Source: a virus
Reading direction: 5' to 3' (one strand)
DNA length: 24,249 nt
IMG/VR virus record: IMGVR_UViG_3300024262_000234
Location: 1-24,249 of that record
The notes under the pieces were generated by a model. The model worked only from the letters and a program-made list of their open reading frames with translations, was not told where the DNA came from and did no database searches. This document shows, one piece after another, positions 11,500 to 18,803 of the stretch. Position 1 is the first letter of the stretch. Each line of letters starts with the position of its first letter. The position numbers were made by a program, and so were the translations under genes.

Positions 11500-12251
11500 G
11501 TCATTTCTAATGCTATTAATAAATTTGTATTTAAATTATCTATTAATAAAAAAGTATCAAAGACAAATACATCATTAGTATCATCAGTAAACGTTATTGA
11601 TTTAAAATACTTCTTTGGGAAAGTGATCATTAAGTCCTCATGTTCTATATCACATATTTTTATATCCCAACTATTTTCACCAATTGTAAGTTTGTTTTCA
11701 TATACATTTAAGGTTAATATGTCATTTTCGTTATCAATTGCACTGATTTTTTTAATTTTATCAAACGATGCACTATCTAGAGAGAATTTGAAATCAATAT
11801 TATCTTTATTTATAGTGCTATTTATTTTTTCAATATCAATAGTAGTATTCATTCCACGAACATCACCCCCACCAATACTTAATCTTAATGTTTTATTTTT
11901 TAATTTAAGGTTATCTGCATATGTATCATCATTCATAAAAAATTCACACAATAAATCTTCTTCATAGTCTAAATAATTTTTTAAAGTACTTTCGAATTTT
12001 TTACCTTGAGTTATAATGAATCTTATTTCACCTTCAATTTCATCATTAAACGAAAATACTTCATTTGTATCAAATATAAAAGATTTAAATGCATTAACAT
12101 TCATTTTTTCACCAACAATTGAATATAATAAAGTTTTATCTTTATTTATTTTTATTAAAATTTCATTGTCAATAGATAATAAATCCTTTATTTTATCTAA
12201 GAAATAATTTAATTGTGTTAGTGTCATTAAAAACTTATGTGATTCTACCAT
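11493..12251 (-). CDS. Sliding-clamp-like DNA polymerase accessory protein
   Basis: A 252-residue protein with the two-repeat beta pattern of T4-type (gp45) clamps, the ring that tethers the polymerase and, in T4, activates late transcription. In the second half, FKFSLDSASFDKIKKISAID, then LTLNVYENKLTIG, and a C-terminal LLIALEM strand (compare VVALEA at the end of T4 gp45), are the best cues; the length is close to gp45 (228). The first half carries TLLYSIVGEKMNVNAFKSFIFD. Similarity is structural in feel rather than strong in sequence. It has its own TATATTTG box upstream and a terminator at its end, so it is a single-gene unit. Confidence 0.6.
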   Translation of the reverse strand: MVESHKFLMTLTQLNYFLDKIKDLLSIDNEILIKINKDKTLLYSIVGEKMNVNAFKSFIFDTNEVFSFNDEIEGEIRFIITQGKKFESTLKNYLDYEEDLLCEFFMNDDTYADNLKLKNKTLRLSIGGGDVRGMNTTIDIEKINSTINKDNIDFKFSLDSASFDKIKKISAIDNENDILTLNVYENKLTIGENSWDIKICDIEHEDLMITFPKKYFKSITFTDDTNDVFVFDTFLLIDNLNTNLLIALEMTV

Positions 12252-12272
12252 TAATTATTATTTATTTTATAA

Positions 12273-12280
12273 CAAATATA
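12273..12280 (-). promoter_or_regulatory. TANNTTTG box for the clamp-like gene
   Basis: The minus strand reads TATATTTG, 21 bases before the ATG at 12251, preceded by a T-run. It sits back-to-back with a late-type motif facing the other way (12307-12321). Confidence 0.45.
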
Positions 12281-12306
12281 GAAAAAAATAATTTATTAGT
12301 TTTAAA

Positions 12307-12321
12307 TTTTTATATATAATA
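12307..12321 (+). promoter_or_regulatory. Late-type promoter motif
   Basis: TTTTTATATATAATA lies 18 bases before the ATG at 12340. In this 88-base divergent region the clamp-like gene has a host-type box and the opposite gene a T-tract/TATATAATA motif. Confidence 0.48.
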
Positions 12322-12339
12322 CATAAAAAAAAATAAAAC

Positions 12340-12723
12340 ATGAAACATTTAAAAACATTTGAAAATTTCGAACTAAATGAGTTGACAGGTGCATATATGA
12401 ATAAAGCATATCACAAAGCTAATTCATTAGCTAATAGTGATGATGACATAACATCAGAATTGAAAAAGAGACAATCTAATAGATTTAGTAATTATGTTAA
12501 CCCTAACTTAGTAGATAGAGTTCAAAAATTAGGATTAATTATGAAAAAAGTAAGTGATGATGCATATAGATTATATTCCAAAGGAAAACCTGTTGCATTA
12601 ATAAGTAATAATGGCGAAATAAGGGATGTTAAAGCTGATGAACAAGATTCAAACACACTTAAAAAAATTCAAAGGGTTGCAAGTTTTATTAAAGCTGACC
12701 ACACAACAGAAAACGAATTATAA
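12340..12723 (+). CDS. Small protein with T4-like capsid-targeting N-terminus
   Basis: A 127-residue protein starting MKHLKTFENFELNE-LTGAY. The amphipathic M-K-x-x-K-x-F-E start and the LNE step resemble the T4 capsid-targeting sequence (MKTYQEF...) and the L/I-x-E sites cut by the gp21 prohead protease, so this could be an internal head protein ejected with the DNA (inference). The remainder is basic and mixed (NLVDRVQKLGLIMKKV, YRLYSKGKPVALIS). It is converged on by the terminase gene and shares a 12-bp inverted repeat terminator with it. Confidence 0.75.
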   Translation: MKHLKTFENFELNELTGAYMNKAYHKANSLANSDDDITSELKKRQSNRFSNYVNPNLVDRVQKLGLIMKKVSDDAYRLYSKGKPVALISNNGEIRDVKADEQDSNTLKKIQRVASFIKADHTTENEL

Positions 12724-12733
12724 AAAATTATTA

Positions 12734-12786
12734 GAAGACCAAATTTATCTATCTTGGATATCTATTTCCACTATAATTTGGTCTTC
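12734..12786. terminator. Inverted repeat between convergent genes, partly in the terminase coding end
   Basis: GAAGACCAAATT (12734-12745) and its perfect complement (12775-12786) face each other across 29 bases. The left arm follows the plus-strand gene stop and the right arm lies in the last codons of the terminase. In the minus direction a run of six T's follows after a short gap, so this may end both transcripts. Confidence 0.5.
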
Positions 12787-14929
12787 CTTTATATACTCTA
12801 TTATATGCACCTAATATACTACCAGTATTATCTGATTGACTAGTTATACTCTCAACATATCTTAAAGCATCACCTTGTAAATTATTATTTATAAACATAT
12901 CAATTAAATTTTTATACCCAACATTATCAAATACAGTTGACATTGTAATAGTTGTCATAACAACATCATCATTACCACTCTCAGCTTTATATGTTATATT
13001 ACCTGAAGGTGTTTCATGTTTAGCAAATGTTGTTATTTCGCTTATATTAACATCATTATGTATAATCATTCGTCTATTTCTTACAGATTGTTGAAATTCT
13101 TTATCAATAATTAAGTGTTTATCTCTTGTCATTTTTAAACCAATTTTTGGGACAATATCTTCTCTACTATGTTTATATCTTAAAAACACTGAATTAGAAT
13201 ATTGATTTTTACCATGAAAAACATTAGGCAAATGTGCTAAAAACTCAGAACCATAAGTATTGTACTCTAAAACTACTTTTACTTTTTCAGGATCAAATAA
13301 TTCAAATGCTATTAAATAAAATATATGAGCAACTTCACGAATTGAATAAATGTTGTTTCTAAATAATCCTATTTGTTCAATTTTAAATAATTCATATAAA
13401 TTATCATATTTATATTTATCTATTTCTTCTTTATCTCTTAACATTATCTTAAAAATATTAATAACTGAATAATCTTTTGCTAAACCCTCTGATAAATCAA
13501 CAGATATTAATATATAATAATCGTTTACTTTAAGTGGATTAAAAATATCTAGATTATTTCTAACAAATTTAAGTTGATCATACGGTAAATTGAACTTATC
13601 AAGCTCATTAAACTGTAAATAATCAAATGCTAATTGATCACTTTTTAACAAATCCAATGTTTCTTTATTAAATAAAATTTTATCACCAGTAACAAATTGT
13701 AAATCATATTCTTGGCTGAATTTTTCAGGAGAACCAATTAATTTTGTTTCTTCTTCTTGCCAATTAGATACAATAGCTAATTCGGGCAAAGGAATACCAT
13801 CAATTCTTATTTTTCTAATATTATCTATATGAGTTTTTTCATCTTTAATCTCATATTTTACACAATCAATAACATCATTATTTATTGTTTTTTTATATAA
13901 TACTATTCCATATTTTTCTCTTATCTCTCTTAATACATGAGATTTAGTCATTTTATATTTTTTCAATTTAACATCAAGTGTTTGAATTTTTGTATCTTCT
14001 CTACCCTTAACCTGTGTCCATAAAACTCTCATTGCAGTATATGGATTTTTTCTTGGGTCTTCTGGGGGTAACTCGGCAGCAGATAACAATTCCCAAAACA
14101 TATTATAACCATTTGGTGTAGATGTAATAATTATTCGTGAATTATTAATTGATGATACTACTGGAACAATAGCACCATAATATTCTCTAATAAAGTTATC
14201 TGGAATATGAGCAAATTCATCAAGATATAATAAATCAATCGTAAACCCAATTGATGGTTCTTTTGTTCTATTTTCAGTTTGTATTCTTGAATTATTTTCA
14301 AATGCAATTTGTGTTTCATTCCAATTTATTACACCCTTTTTCAAGAAAAATGGCAATAACTTATAAATATCCTTTATTTTTCTAATAATTTCTTTAACTG
14401 TTTTTCCTTTATTCGCAACCACCATAACACCTTTATCGTCATTGAATAATACGTAATGAATCATTACAATTGCAGAACTCACTGTATTATGTGACAATAT
14501 ATCATTTGTATAGTAACTCATTTCAGGAGTATCTATAGATAAGTCAAACATTGAAACTTTACCTTTTAATTTTTTAATTGATTTAACTTTACTAACTCCG
14601 TTTTTTGTTATAACATAATCATTTATTGTTAAATCAATTAACATTTTAGTAATATGATTTTCACAAAAAACTATATGAGTATCTGCTCCTTCGATCCACA
14701 AACCATTTTCCAATTCTAACCTATATCTTTGGAAAGGTTGTGTAATGTTTATTTCAGTTACTGGAACATAACCATAATCGGTTTCAACTAATAATTCTTC
14801 ATCTAAAAATAAAGTATTTACAAATTTCTTTAATATATCATCTTCATTAGGGTTAAAATTCCTAAATTCATATTTTTCAATTAATTGAATAAGAAATATT
14901 ATTATATTTTTCAATTTACTTTTAATCAT
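12749..14929 (-). CDS. Terminase large subunit, C-terminal part with C-terminal split intein
   Basis: A 726-residue protein: intein C-part (1-148), then terminase. From residue 149 the sequence is TVSSAIVMIHY, whose first Thr completes the Walker A begun on the other gene. Then follow LLYLDEFAHIP (Walker B with catalytic Glu), IIITSTPNG (coupling motif), and the RNase H-like nuclease: ISVDLSEG, VLEYNTYGSEF and GNDDVVMT supply the acidic residues. The ATPase drives DNA into the head and the nuclease cuts it. After trans-splicing the terminase would be about 693 residues, versus 610 in T4 gp17. The gene starts at the ATG at 14929, 42 bases after the stop of the N-part and in the same frame; all in-frame stops between the halves are TAA. 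It ends at TAG. Confidence 0.95.
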   Translation of the reverse strand: MIKSKLKNIIIFLIQLIEKYEFRNFNPNEDDILKKFVNTLFLDEELLVETDYGYVPVTEINITQPFQRYRLELENGLWIEGADTHIVFCENHITKMLIDLTINDYVITKNGVSKVKSIKKLKGKVSMFDLSIDTPEMSYYTNDILSHNTVSSAIVMIHYVLFNDDKGVMVVANKGKTVKEIIRKIKDIYKLLPFFLKKGVINWNETQIAFENNSRIQTENRTKEPSIGFTIDLLYLDEFAHIPDNFIREYYGAIVPVVSSINNSRIIITSTPNGYNMFWELLSAAELPPEDPRKNPYTAMRVLWTQVKGREDTKIQTLDVKLKKYKMTKSHVLREIREKYGIVLYKKTINNDVIDCVKYEIKDEKTHIDNIRKIRIDGIPLPELAIVSNWQEEETKLIGSPEKFSQEYDLQFVTGDKILFNKETLDLLKSDQLAFDYLQFNELDKFNLPYDQLKFVRNNLDIFNPLKVNDYYILISVDLSEGLAKDYSVINIFKIMLRDKEEIDKYKYDNLYELFKIEQIGLFRNNIYSIREVAHIFYLIAFELFDPEKVKVVLEYNTYGSEFLAHLPNVFHGKNQYSNSVFLRYKHSREDIVPKIGLKMTRDKHLIIDKEFQQSVRNRRMIIHNDVNISEITTFAKHETPSGNITYKAESGNDDVVMTTITMSTVFDNVGYKNLIDMFINNNLQGDALRYVESITSQSDNTGSILGAYNRVYKGRPNYSGNRYPR
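14486..14929 (-). other. Split intein, C-terminal fragment (blocks B, F, G)
   Basis: A 148-residue fragment. The first 40 residues (MIKSKLKNIIIFLIQLIEKY...) form a basic, then hydrophobic helix not found in canonical inteins. ELLVETDYGYVPVTEI and RYRLELENGLWI follow. Block B is GADTHIVFC with its His. Block F is FDLSIDTPEMSYYTNDIL. Block G ends Ser-His-Asn, with the penultimate His and terminal Asn needed for cleavage, and Thr is the +1 nucleophile. No homing endonuclease is present. Known atypical terminase inteins such as AceL-TerL split at the same side of block A. Confidence 0.93.
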
Positions 14930-14971
14930 CCATAATTATTATTTTTTTTAATATCTAAAAACAATAAACAT

Positions 14972-15487
14972 TTATCTATTATCTAATTTATCTAATATTT
15001 TATATAGATAGAGTTTAATTTTTTCTAATATTGTTAAATTCCTATCTCTCAATAATTCAGAGTAATATAAGTTTCCAATTGATATTTTTTCAACCACTCC
15101 ATCATTTTTTTTCACTAACACCTTGATATTGAAGTAGTTGCATTTACCAGTCTGCCTACTCGCCATTAATATACTTCTTGGATTTTTAGTATATAAATCA
15201 ATTATATCTTTCTGATAATCTCTAAGTTTCATTTGCCCTATTGTACCATCTTCCAATTTAATATGACAATAATTATCAGCAAAGTAATGAATATCTATTT
15301 TACATTTTACATATTCTTCAAATTCTGCATCTGTCATTGCAAAAGTAACATATGAGCGTCTAATACCTCTCATATTAGAGAACCAAACCTTCTCATGTCT
15401 TTTTAAAATTTTTCCGAGATTTTCTTTTTGTTCTATTTCCTTTATTAACTCTGTGGTTAATATATAATCTTCAATTTTTTCTGCCAT
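14972..15487 (-). CDS. Terminase large subunit, N-terminal part with N-terminal split intein
   Basis: A 171-residue protein: 115 residues of terminase N-terminus, then 56 residues of intein. The terminase portion has the usual entry to the motor: a FADNYCHIKLEDG...KLRDYQKDII segment (adenine/Q-motif region) and MASRQTGK, the Walker A without its last Thr. The next residue is Cys1 of the intein (codon 15140-15142). The start at 15487 (MAEKIEDY) is chosen because an A-rich leader ending in ATTATGGCA precedes it, as at other genes; an upstream ATG at 15505 would overlap the gp25 gene by 8 bases. Alone it cannot be an active ATPase. Its TAA is directly followed by ATG of a seven-codon frame. Confidence 0.93.
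   Translation of the reverse strand: MAEKIEDYILTTELIKEIEQKENLGKILKRHEKVWFSNMRGIRRSYVTFAMTDAEFEEYVKCKIDIHYFADNYCHIKLEDGTIGQMKLRDYQKDIIDLYTKNPRSILMASRQTGKCNYFNIKVLVKKNDGVVEKISIGNLYYSELLRDRNLTILEKIKLYLYKILDKLDNR
14975..15142 (-). other. Split intein, N-terminal fragment (block A)
   Basis: This 56-residue fragment starts with the nucleophile Cys in CNYFNIKVLVKKNDG (block A), then VEKISIGNLYYSELL, comparable with the CVYGDTMVETEDG...LYKRLA of the AceL-TerL N-intein. It continues into a lysine- and leucine-rich helix (LTILEKIKLYLYKILDKL) to the stop. That helix and the helix opening the C-fragment may pair to bring the halves together (inference). Confidence 0.92.
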
Positions 15488-15497
15488 AATTTTTTTT

Positions 15498-15869
15498 TTA
15501 TTCAAAAATAAAATCTATATTATATCCATTAATTATAAAATTTAAAAATAATATATCCCGAACAACCCCCTCATATAATACCACTTCTAAACTATACCCT
15601 AAACTAATTAATTCTGGTATATACATTGATATTTGTTCTTCAACTTTATTTTTTAAGCTACTTGATGTAACTCTTGTTTGCCATAGATAATACTCCAAAT
15701 TCGCACCTATTTCATTATCCCCTAATACTTCACCTTTATTAGTAAATAATATCATTTCTAATTTTTGAACTATTACTTCAATTTCATCATCTTCAATTAT
15801 TCTATCATCTTGATATTTTGGATGTCCATCATATCGTATAACTAAATCTTTTACATCTTTTAGTGCCAT
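15498..15869 (-). CDS. Baseplate wedge protein, T4 gp25-like
   Basis: A 123-residue protein with the gp25/lysozyme-like W family pattern. After a charged N-terminus, VQKLEMILFTNKGEVLGDNEIGANLEYYLW (about residues 33-62) matches the family's LLLTxPGExxxxPxFGxxLxxxLF core, then ...VEEQISMYIPEL matches the IxxxIxxYxPRI helix. gp25 is part of the baseplate wedge and interacts with gp6 and the sheath start. Its place just before the gp6-like gene product in the same operon agrees. The ATG is 15 bases from a T-tract/TATATATAATA motif. Confidence 0.85.
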   Translation of the reverse strand: MALKDVKDLVIRYDGHPKYQDDRIIEDDEIEVIVQKLEMILFTNKGEVLGDNEIGANLEYYLWQTRVTSSSLKNKVEEQISMYIPELISLGYSLEVVLYEGVVRDILFLNFIINGYNIDFIFE

Positions 15870-15884
15870 TTGAAACTATATTTT

Positions 15885-15902
15885 TATTATATATATAAAA
15901 AA
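15885..15902 (-). promoter_or_regulatory. Late-type promoter motif
   Basis: The minus strand reads TTTTTTATATATATAATA, 15 bases before the gp25 ATG at 15869. It lies between divergent genes (15869 leftward, 15915 rightward); the palindromic TATATATA core could serve either strand. Confidence 0.5.
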
Positions 15903-15914
15903 CATAGTTTTAAA

Positions 15915-16202
15915 ATGGATAATATGAATTTTGTCACAATTATTGATTATATTGGAGAAATAAATAATGGGGTAGCATTATTACTTTCATTAAAAGTAAA
16001 AGAGCAAATTTATCAAATGGGGTATTGGTTTGATAAACAAAATAACTATATGATATCTGCTGATGATAATTTTTTAAAAGATTTTAATGTAGAAAGTATT
16101 TATGAATACAAACATTATAAAAAATTAGCATATTACATACACACTTTTGTATTAAAAAACAAAGATGAAATATTTAATGAATTCTTAGAAAATGACGATT
16201 AA
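15915..16202 (+). CDS. Hypothetical protein on the opposite strand within the late module
   Basis: This 95-residue protein (MDNMNFVTIIDYIGEINNG...) is not recognised. It is a mixed acidic/aromatic protein, with a SLKVKEQIYQMGYWFDKQ segment and a C-terminal acidic helix. An ATG at 15924 is an alternative start; the frame open from 15870 would begin in the promoter region. It is the only plus-strand gene between the terminase and the virion genes. Its stop overlaps the gp6-like stop on the other strand through the bases TTAA (16199-16202). Confidence 0.68.
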   Translation: MDNMNFVTIIDYIGEINNGVALLLSLKVKEQIYQMGYWFDKQNNYMISADDNFLKDFNVESIYEYKHYKKLAYYIHTFVLKNKDEIFNEFLENDD

Positions 16203-18145
16203 TTTCTTGATGTGACCCCTTTCCAAATAATATTAATAGTACTAAAACCTGAATTATTTCTTGGATCTTCACTAAAATATACACCATTTCTATTACTCCA
16301 ACCACCTCTTAAAATAACTAACTCATTTTTACCTATAACAATATCTCCTAGAACTGGATCAATACCAAACATTTTTTTATTATTATATTTATTAGTATTA
16401 TTATATGCAACAACAGTAGAATCAGATATTGCTACAATATTATTATATCCGCTGGTATCTAATATAGCTTCTCCATCTATAGTAACTGAATTAGCTAAAA
16501 ATTTATTTCGTCTTTGTTCTTGAACATTAACAAGATTTTTATATTTATCTGATGTTACTTTAACACTATTGGTAGATGTTACATATGTATTTTCTACAAC
16601 ATTTGATTTTTTATTTGATAATAACGCACCATCCTTATGATAATCTTCATTATCTTTACCTACAAACTCCACATTAACAGAGTCTATACCATCAACTGAT
16701 TTTAATTGTGTTATAATATCAGCTTTAACTACTCTATCATATCTTTCGTATGTTGAAAAATACGTTGATAATGTACTTATTACTTCTTCTCTAATATTGT
16801 CTTCTTCTGAGTCTTCATATCGTCTAACAAAAATATTCATAACAAATTTTTTGATAATAGGATCAATTATAGTAACTTTAGATGTTATACTAACAATACC
16901 TTGTATTTTTAGATAATTAATTATTCTTTGTTTTTCAATTTCATCTAAAAAAAAACTATCAAAAGACACATTAAAATAATTAACATCAGTTGAAAAATAA
17001 TCAGTTATTCTAGGTATCAAATATAAATACATTTCATTTATGTTTATTCTATCTAAACTTCCATCATTATCAATATCAATTTCAACAAGATCTAATGTAT
17101 TAAATGCATTAACTTTTGAAAACATATTTAATTTTTTAAGATGATAAATATATTGTAACGGTGTTGCCAACACAAAATTTCTTGAAACATAAGGTATAAC
17201 AGACTTTGTATATTGCACACTCTCACCATCACTTGCAAATTTAATATCTGTTTCTATAAATATATCAAATAATTGACTAGCTTGTAACACATTACCATCA
17301 TCATCATAAATATCATCTATAAATGTGAAATCATTAATTTTATTATTTAGTATATTTCCTTGTAATCCATTTGTAATTAAATACTTAACTTCAACAATTG
17401 ATCCAATTGCAGGAACACAACCATTTATACCATTACCAAAATAAACATCTAAACCACCATTAAATCCAGTTCTAACATAACATGCATACTCATTATCCAA
17501 CATATCATATAAATGATCTCTAATTTCTAAATTAATCCCATTTAATGTAATTTGAATATCAAAATTATCAATAGTCGAATTATTACTAACATTAACTTGA
17601 AATGATTGTGATATTGTACCATCGCCTGTAAATGTTTGAGATTCATATTTACCTTGTATTATTGACACAAAAAATTGACCACCTGCAAATAATGGATAAA
17701 AATTTCTATCTGATCCAGTTTTTAATGAATAATAATATCCATTAGATTTATTTTTTATTATCGTATTATTATAAATACTAACTTGAGAACCAGATACATA
17801 TTTTTCAATATTAGTACCTTGTTTAAGCTTAAATTTAAGTGTACCTTTTGCAGATATCGCTCTTGATGGATTATGTCCAGAAATTCTAGCAATATTACTA
17901 ATCATTCTTTTAGAGTTTGATTGTTCGATATCTAATTGTTTAACAAAATTTTTCAAATATAATATATTATGTACGAAAAATCCTTTGGTAACTTGTAGTA
18001 TTTGACCATATGGTGATGATGAATTAAAAAGTATACCTGATTTATCATATACAGAACTTAACCAATTGTTAATCTGTGTTGTTAAATTTGCATAATTTAA
18101 TTCTATTTTATTAAAAACTCTATTAAGTTTAGTAATTCTTGCCAT
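16199..18145 (-). CDS. Baseplate wedge protein, T4 gp6/phage gpJ-like
   Basis: A 648-residue protein. The diagnostic part is DVYFGNGINGCVPAIGSIVEVKYLITNGLQGN (about 232-265), matching the FGDGxxGxxPxxGxxIxVxYxxxxGxxGN core of baseplate J/gp6 proteins. A IDIDNDGSLDR loop near 357 looks like a calcium-binding turn. Residues 410-500 (ITSKVTIIDPIIKKFVMNIFV, then a VISTLSTYFS helix and VKADIITQLKSVDGIDSVNV) are the typical C-terminal J domain. An extra C-terminal region of about 140 residues ends in a GGWSNRNGVYFSEDP segment. gp6 dimers form the outer ring of the baseplate. The ATG is one base after the upstream stop. Confidence 0.87.
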   Translation of the reverse strand: MARITKLNRVFNKIELNYANLTTQINNWLSSVYDKSGILFNSSSPYGQILQVTKGFFVHNILYLKNFVKQLDIEQSNSKRMISNIARISGHNPSRAISAKGTLKFKLKQGTNIEKYVSGSQVSIYNNTIIKNKSNGYYYSLKTGSDRNFYPLFAGGQFFVSIIQGKYESQTFTGDGTISQSFQVNVSNNSTIDNFDIQITLNGINLEIRDHLYDMLDNEYACYVRTGFNGGLDVYFGNGINGCVPAIGSIVEVKYLITNGLQGNILNNKINDFTFIDDIYDDDGNVLQASQLFDIFIETDIKFASDGESVQYTKSVIPYVSRNFVLATPLQYIYHLKKLNMFSKVNAFNTLDLVEIDIDNDGSLDRININEMYLYLIPRITDYFSTDVNYFNVSFDSFFLDEIEKQRIINYLKIQGIVSITSKVTIIDPIIKKFVMNIFVRRYEDSEEDNIREEVISTLSTYFSTYERYDRVVKADIITQLKSVDGIDSVNVEFVGKDNEDYHKDGALLSNKKSNVVENTYVTSTNSVKVTSDKYKNLVNVQEQRRNKFLANSVTIDGEAILDTSGYNNIVAISDSTVVAYNNTNKYNNKKMFGIDPVLGDIVIGKNELVILRGGWSNRNGVYFSEDPRNNSGFSTINIIWKGVTSRN

Positions 18146-18146
18146 T

Positions 18147-18800
18147 TTACATTTTAATTTTATTTTTTAAATTATCTCCTATTATTTCAATAAGGTTATT
18201 TAAATTTGCTTGTTTTTCATCATATTCTTCTTCGAATATTTTAAATTTAAATAAATATTCTTTATTATTTACCTTAGTTAATTTTAGATCAACACTTTGA
18301 TTATTACTTATATCTATTTTAAAATTAAAATATAATGAATTACATGGCATTAATTCTATCTTTTTATCATCAACATTAGTTACAGATATATCTGTAATTT
18401 TATTTTCTTCAAACCATGTGTTAATAAGTGTTGATGGCGATTTAACAAATTTTGATATTGTTTTAATATCATCACCAAATTTATTATTTTTAAATACATT
18501 GTTTAACTTATTTGAAAAATCTTCTAACGTAGAAAAATCAATTCTAATATATTCGCAATTTACATCAAACAAATAAGTAAAATTATTCCTAGTTATTCTC
18601 CCTTTACTTTCATTTGTTGTAAAAATTAATTTAGTATAAAAAACATTAATATTATCAAACATTACTTTGTTTAATGATATAATTAATTTTAAATCAGATG
18701 ACCCATCTATTTTTTCATAAACACTATCAACAGATCTAACCTTTGTTGAATCAAATATATTTATTATTTCATTAACTAAATCTCCCACTGAAATATCCAT
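18147..18800 (-). CDS. Hypothetical virion-module protein
   Basis: This 217-residue protein is not recognised. It begins MDISVGDLVNEIINIF and is mostly beta-strand with basic loops, with no cysteine-rich or catalytic motif. It sits between the gp6-like gene (1-base gap) and the 909-residue structural gene (3-base gap) in a tight operon, so a baseplate or tail role is likely by position only. Confidence 0.7.
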   Translation of the reverse strand: MDISVGDLVNEIINIFDSTKVRSVDSVYEKIDGSSDLKLIISLNKVMFDNINVFYTKLIFTTNESKGRITRNNFTYLFDVNCEYIRIDFSTLEDFSNKLNNVFKNNKFGDDIKTISKFVKSPSTLINTWFEENKITDISVTNVDDKKIELMPCNSLYFNFKIDISNNQSVDLKLTKVNNKEYLFKFKIFEEEYDEKQANLNNLIEIIGDNLKNKIKM

Positions 18801-18803
18801 AAG

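Noticed and set aside
11623-12207. Two plus-strand frames opposite the clamp-like gene
   Set aside because: Low-complexity Ser/Ile/Leu-rich antisense shadows of an AT-rich gene on the other strand.
14930-14971. Terminase gene broken by a simple frameshift or nonsense mutation
   Set aside because: The halves are in one frame, but the break falls inside an intein with all splice-site residues intact, and the C-half has its own start; a split intein explains it better.
14486-15142. Homing endonuclease in the intein
   Set aside because: No LAGLIDADG or HNH motif is present; the segment between blocks is only short helices.
16212-16523. Plus-strand frame opposite the gp6-like gene
   Set aside because: Antisense shadow of a well-supported structural gene.
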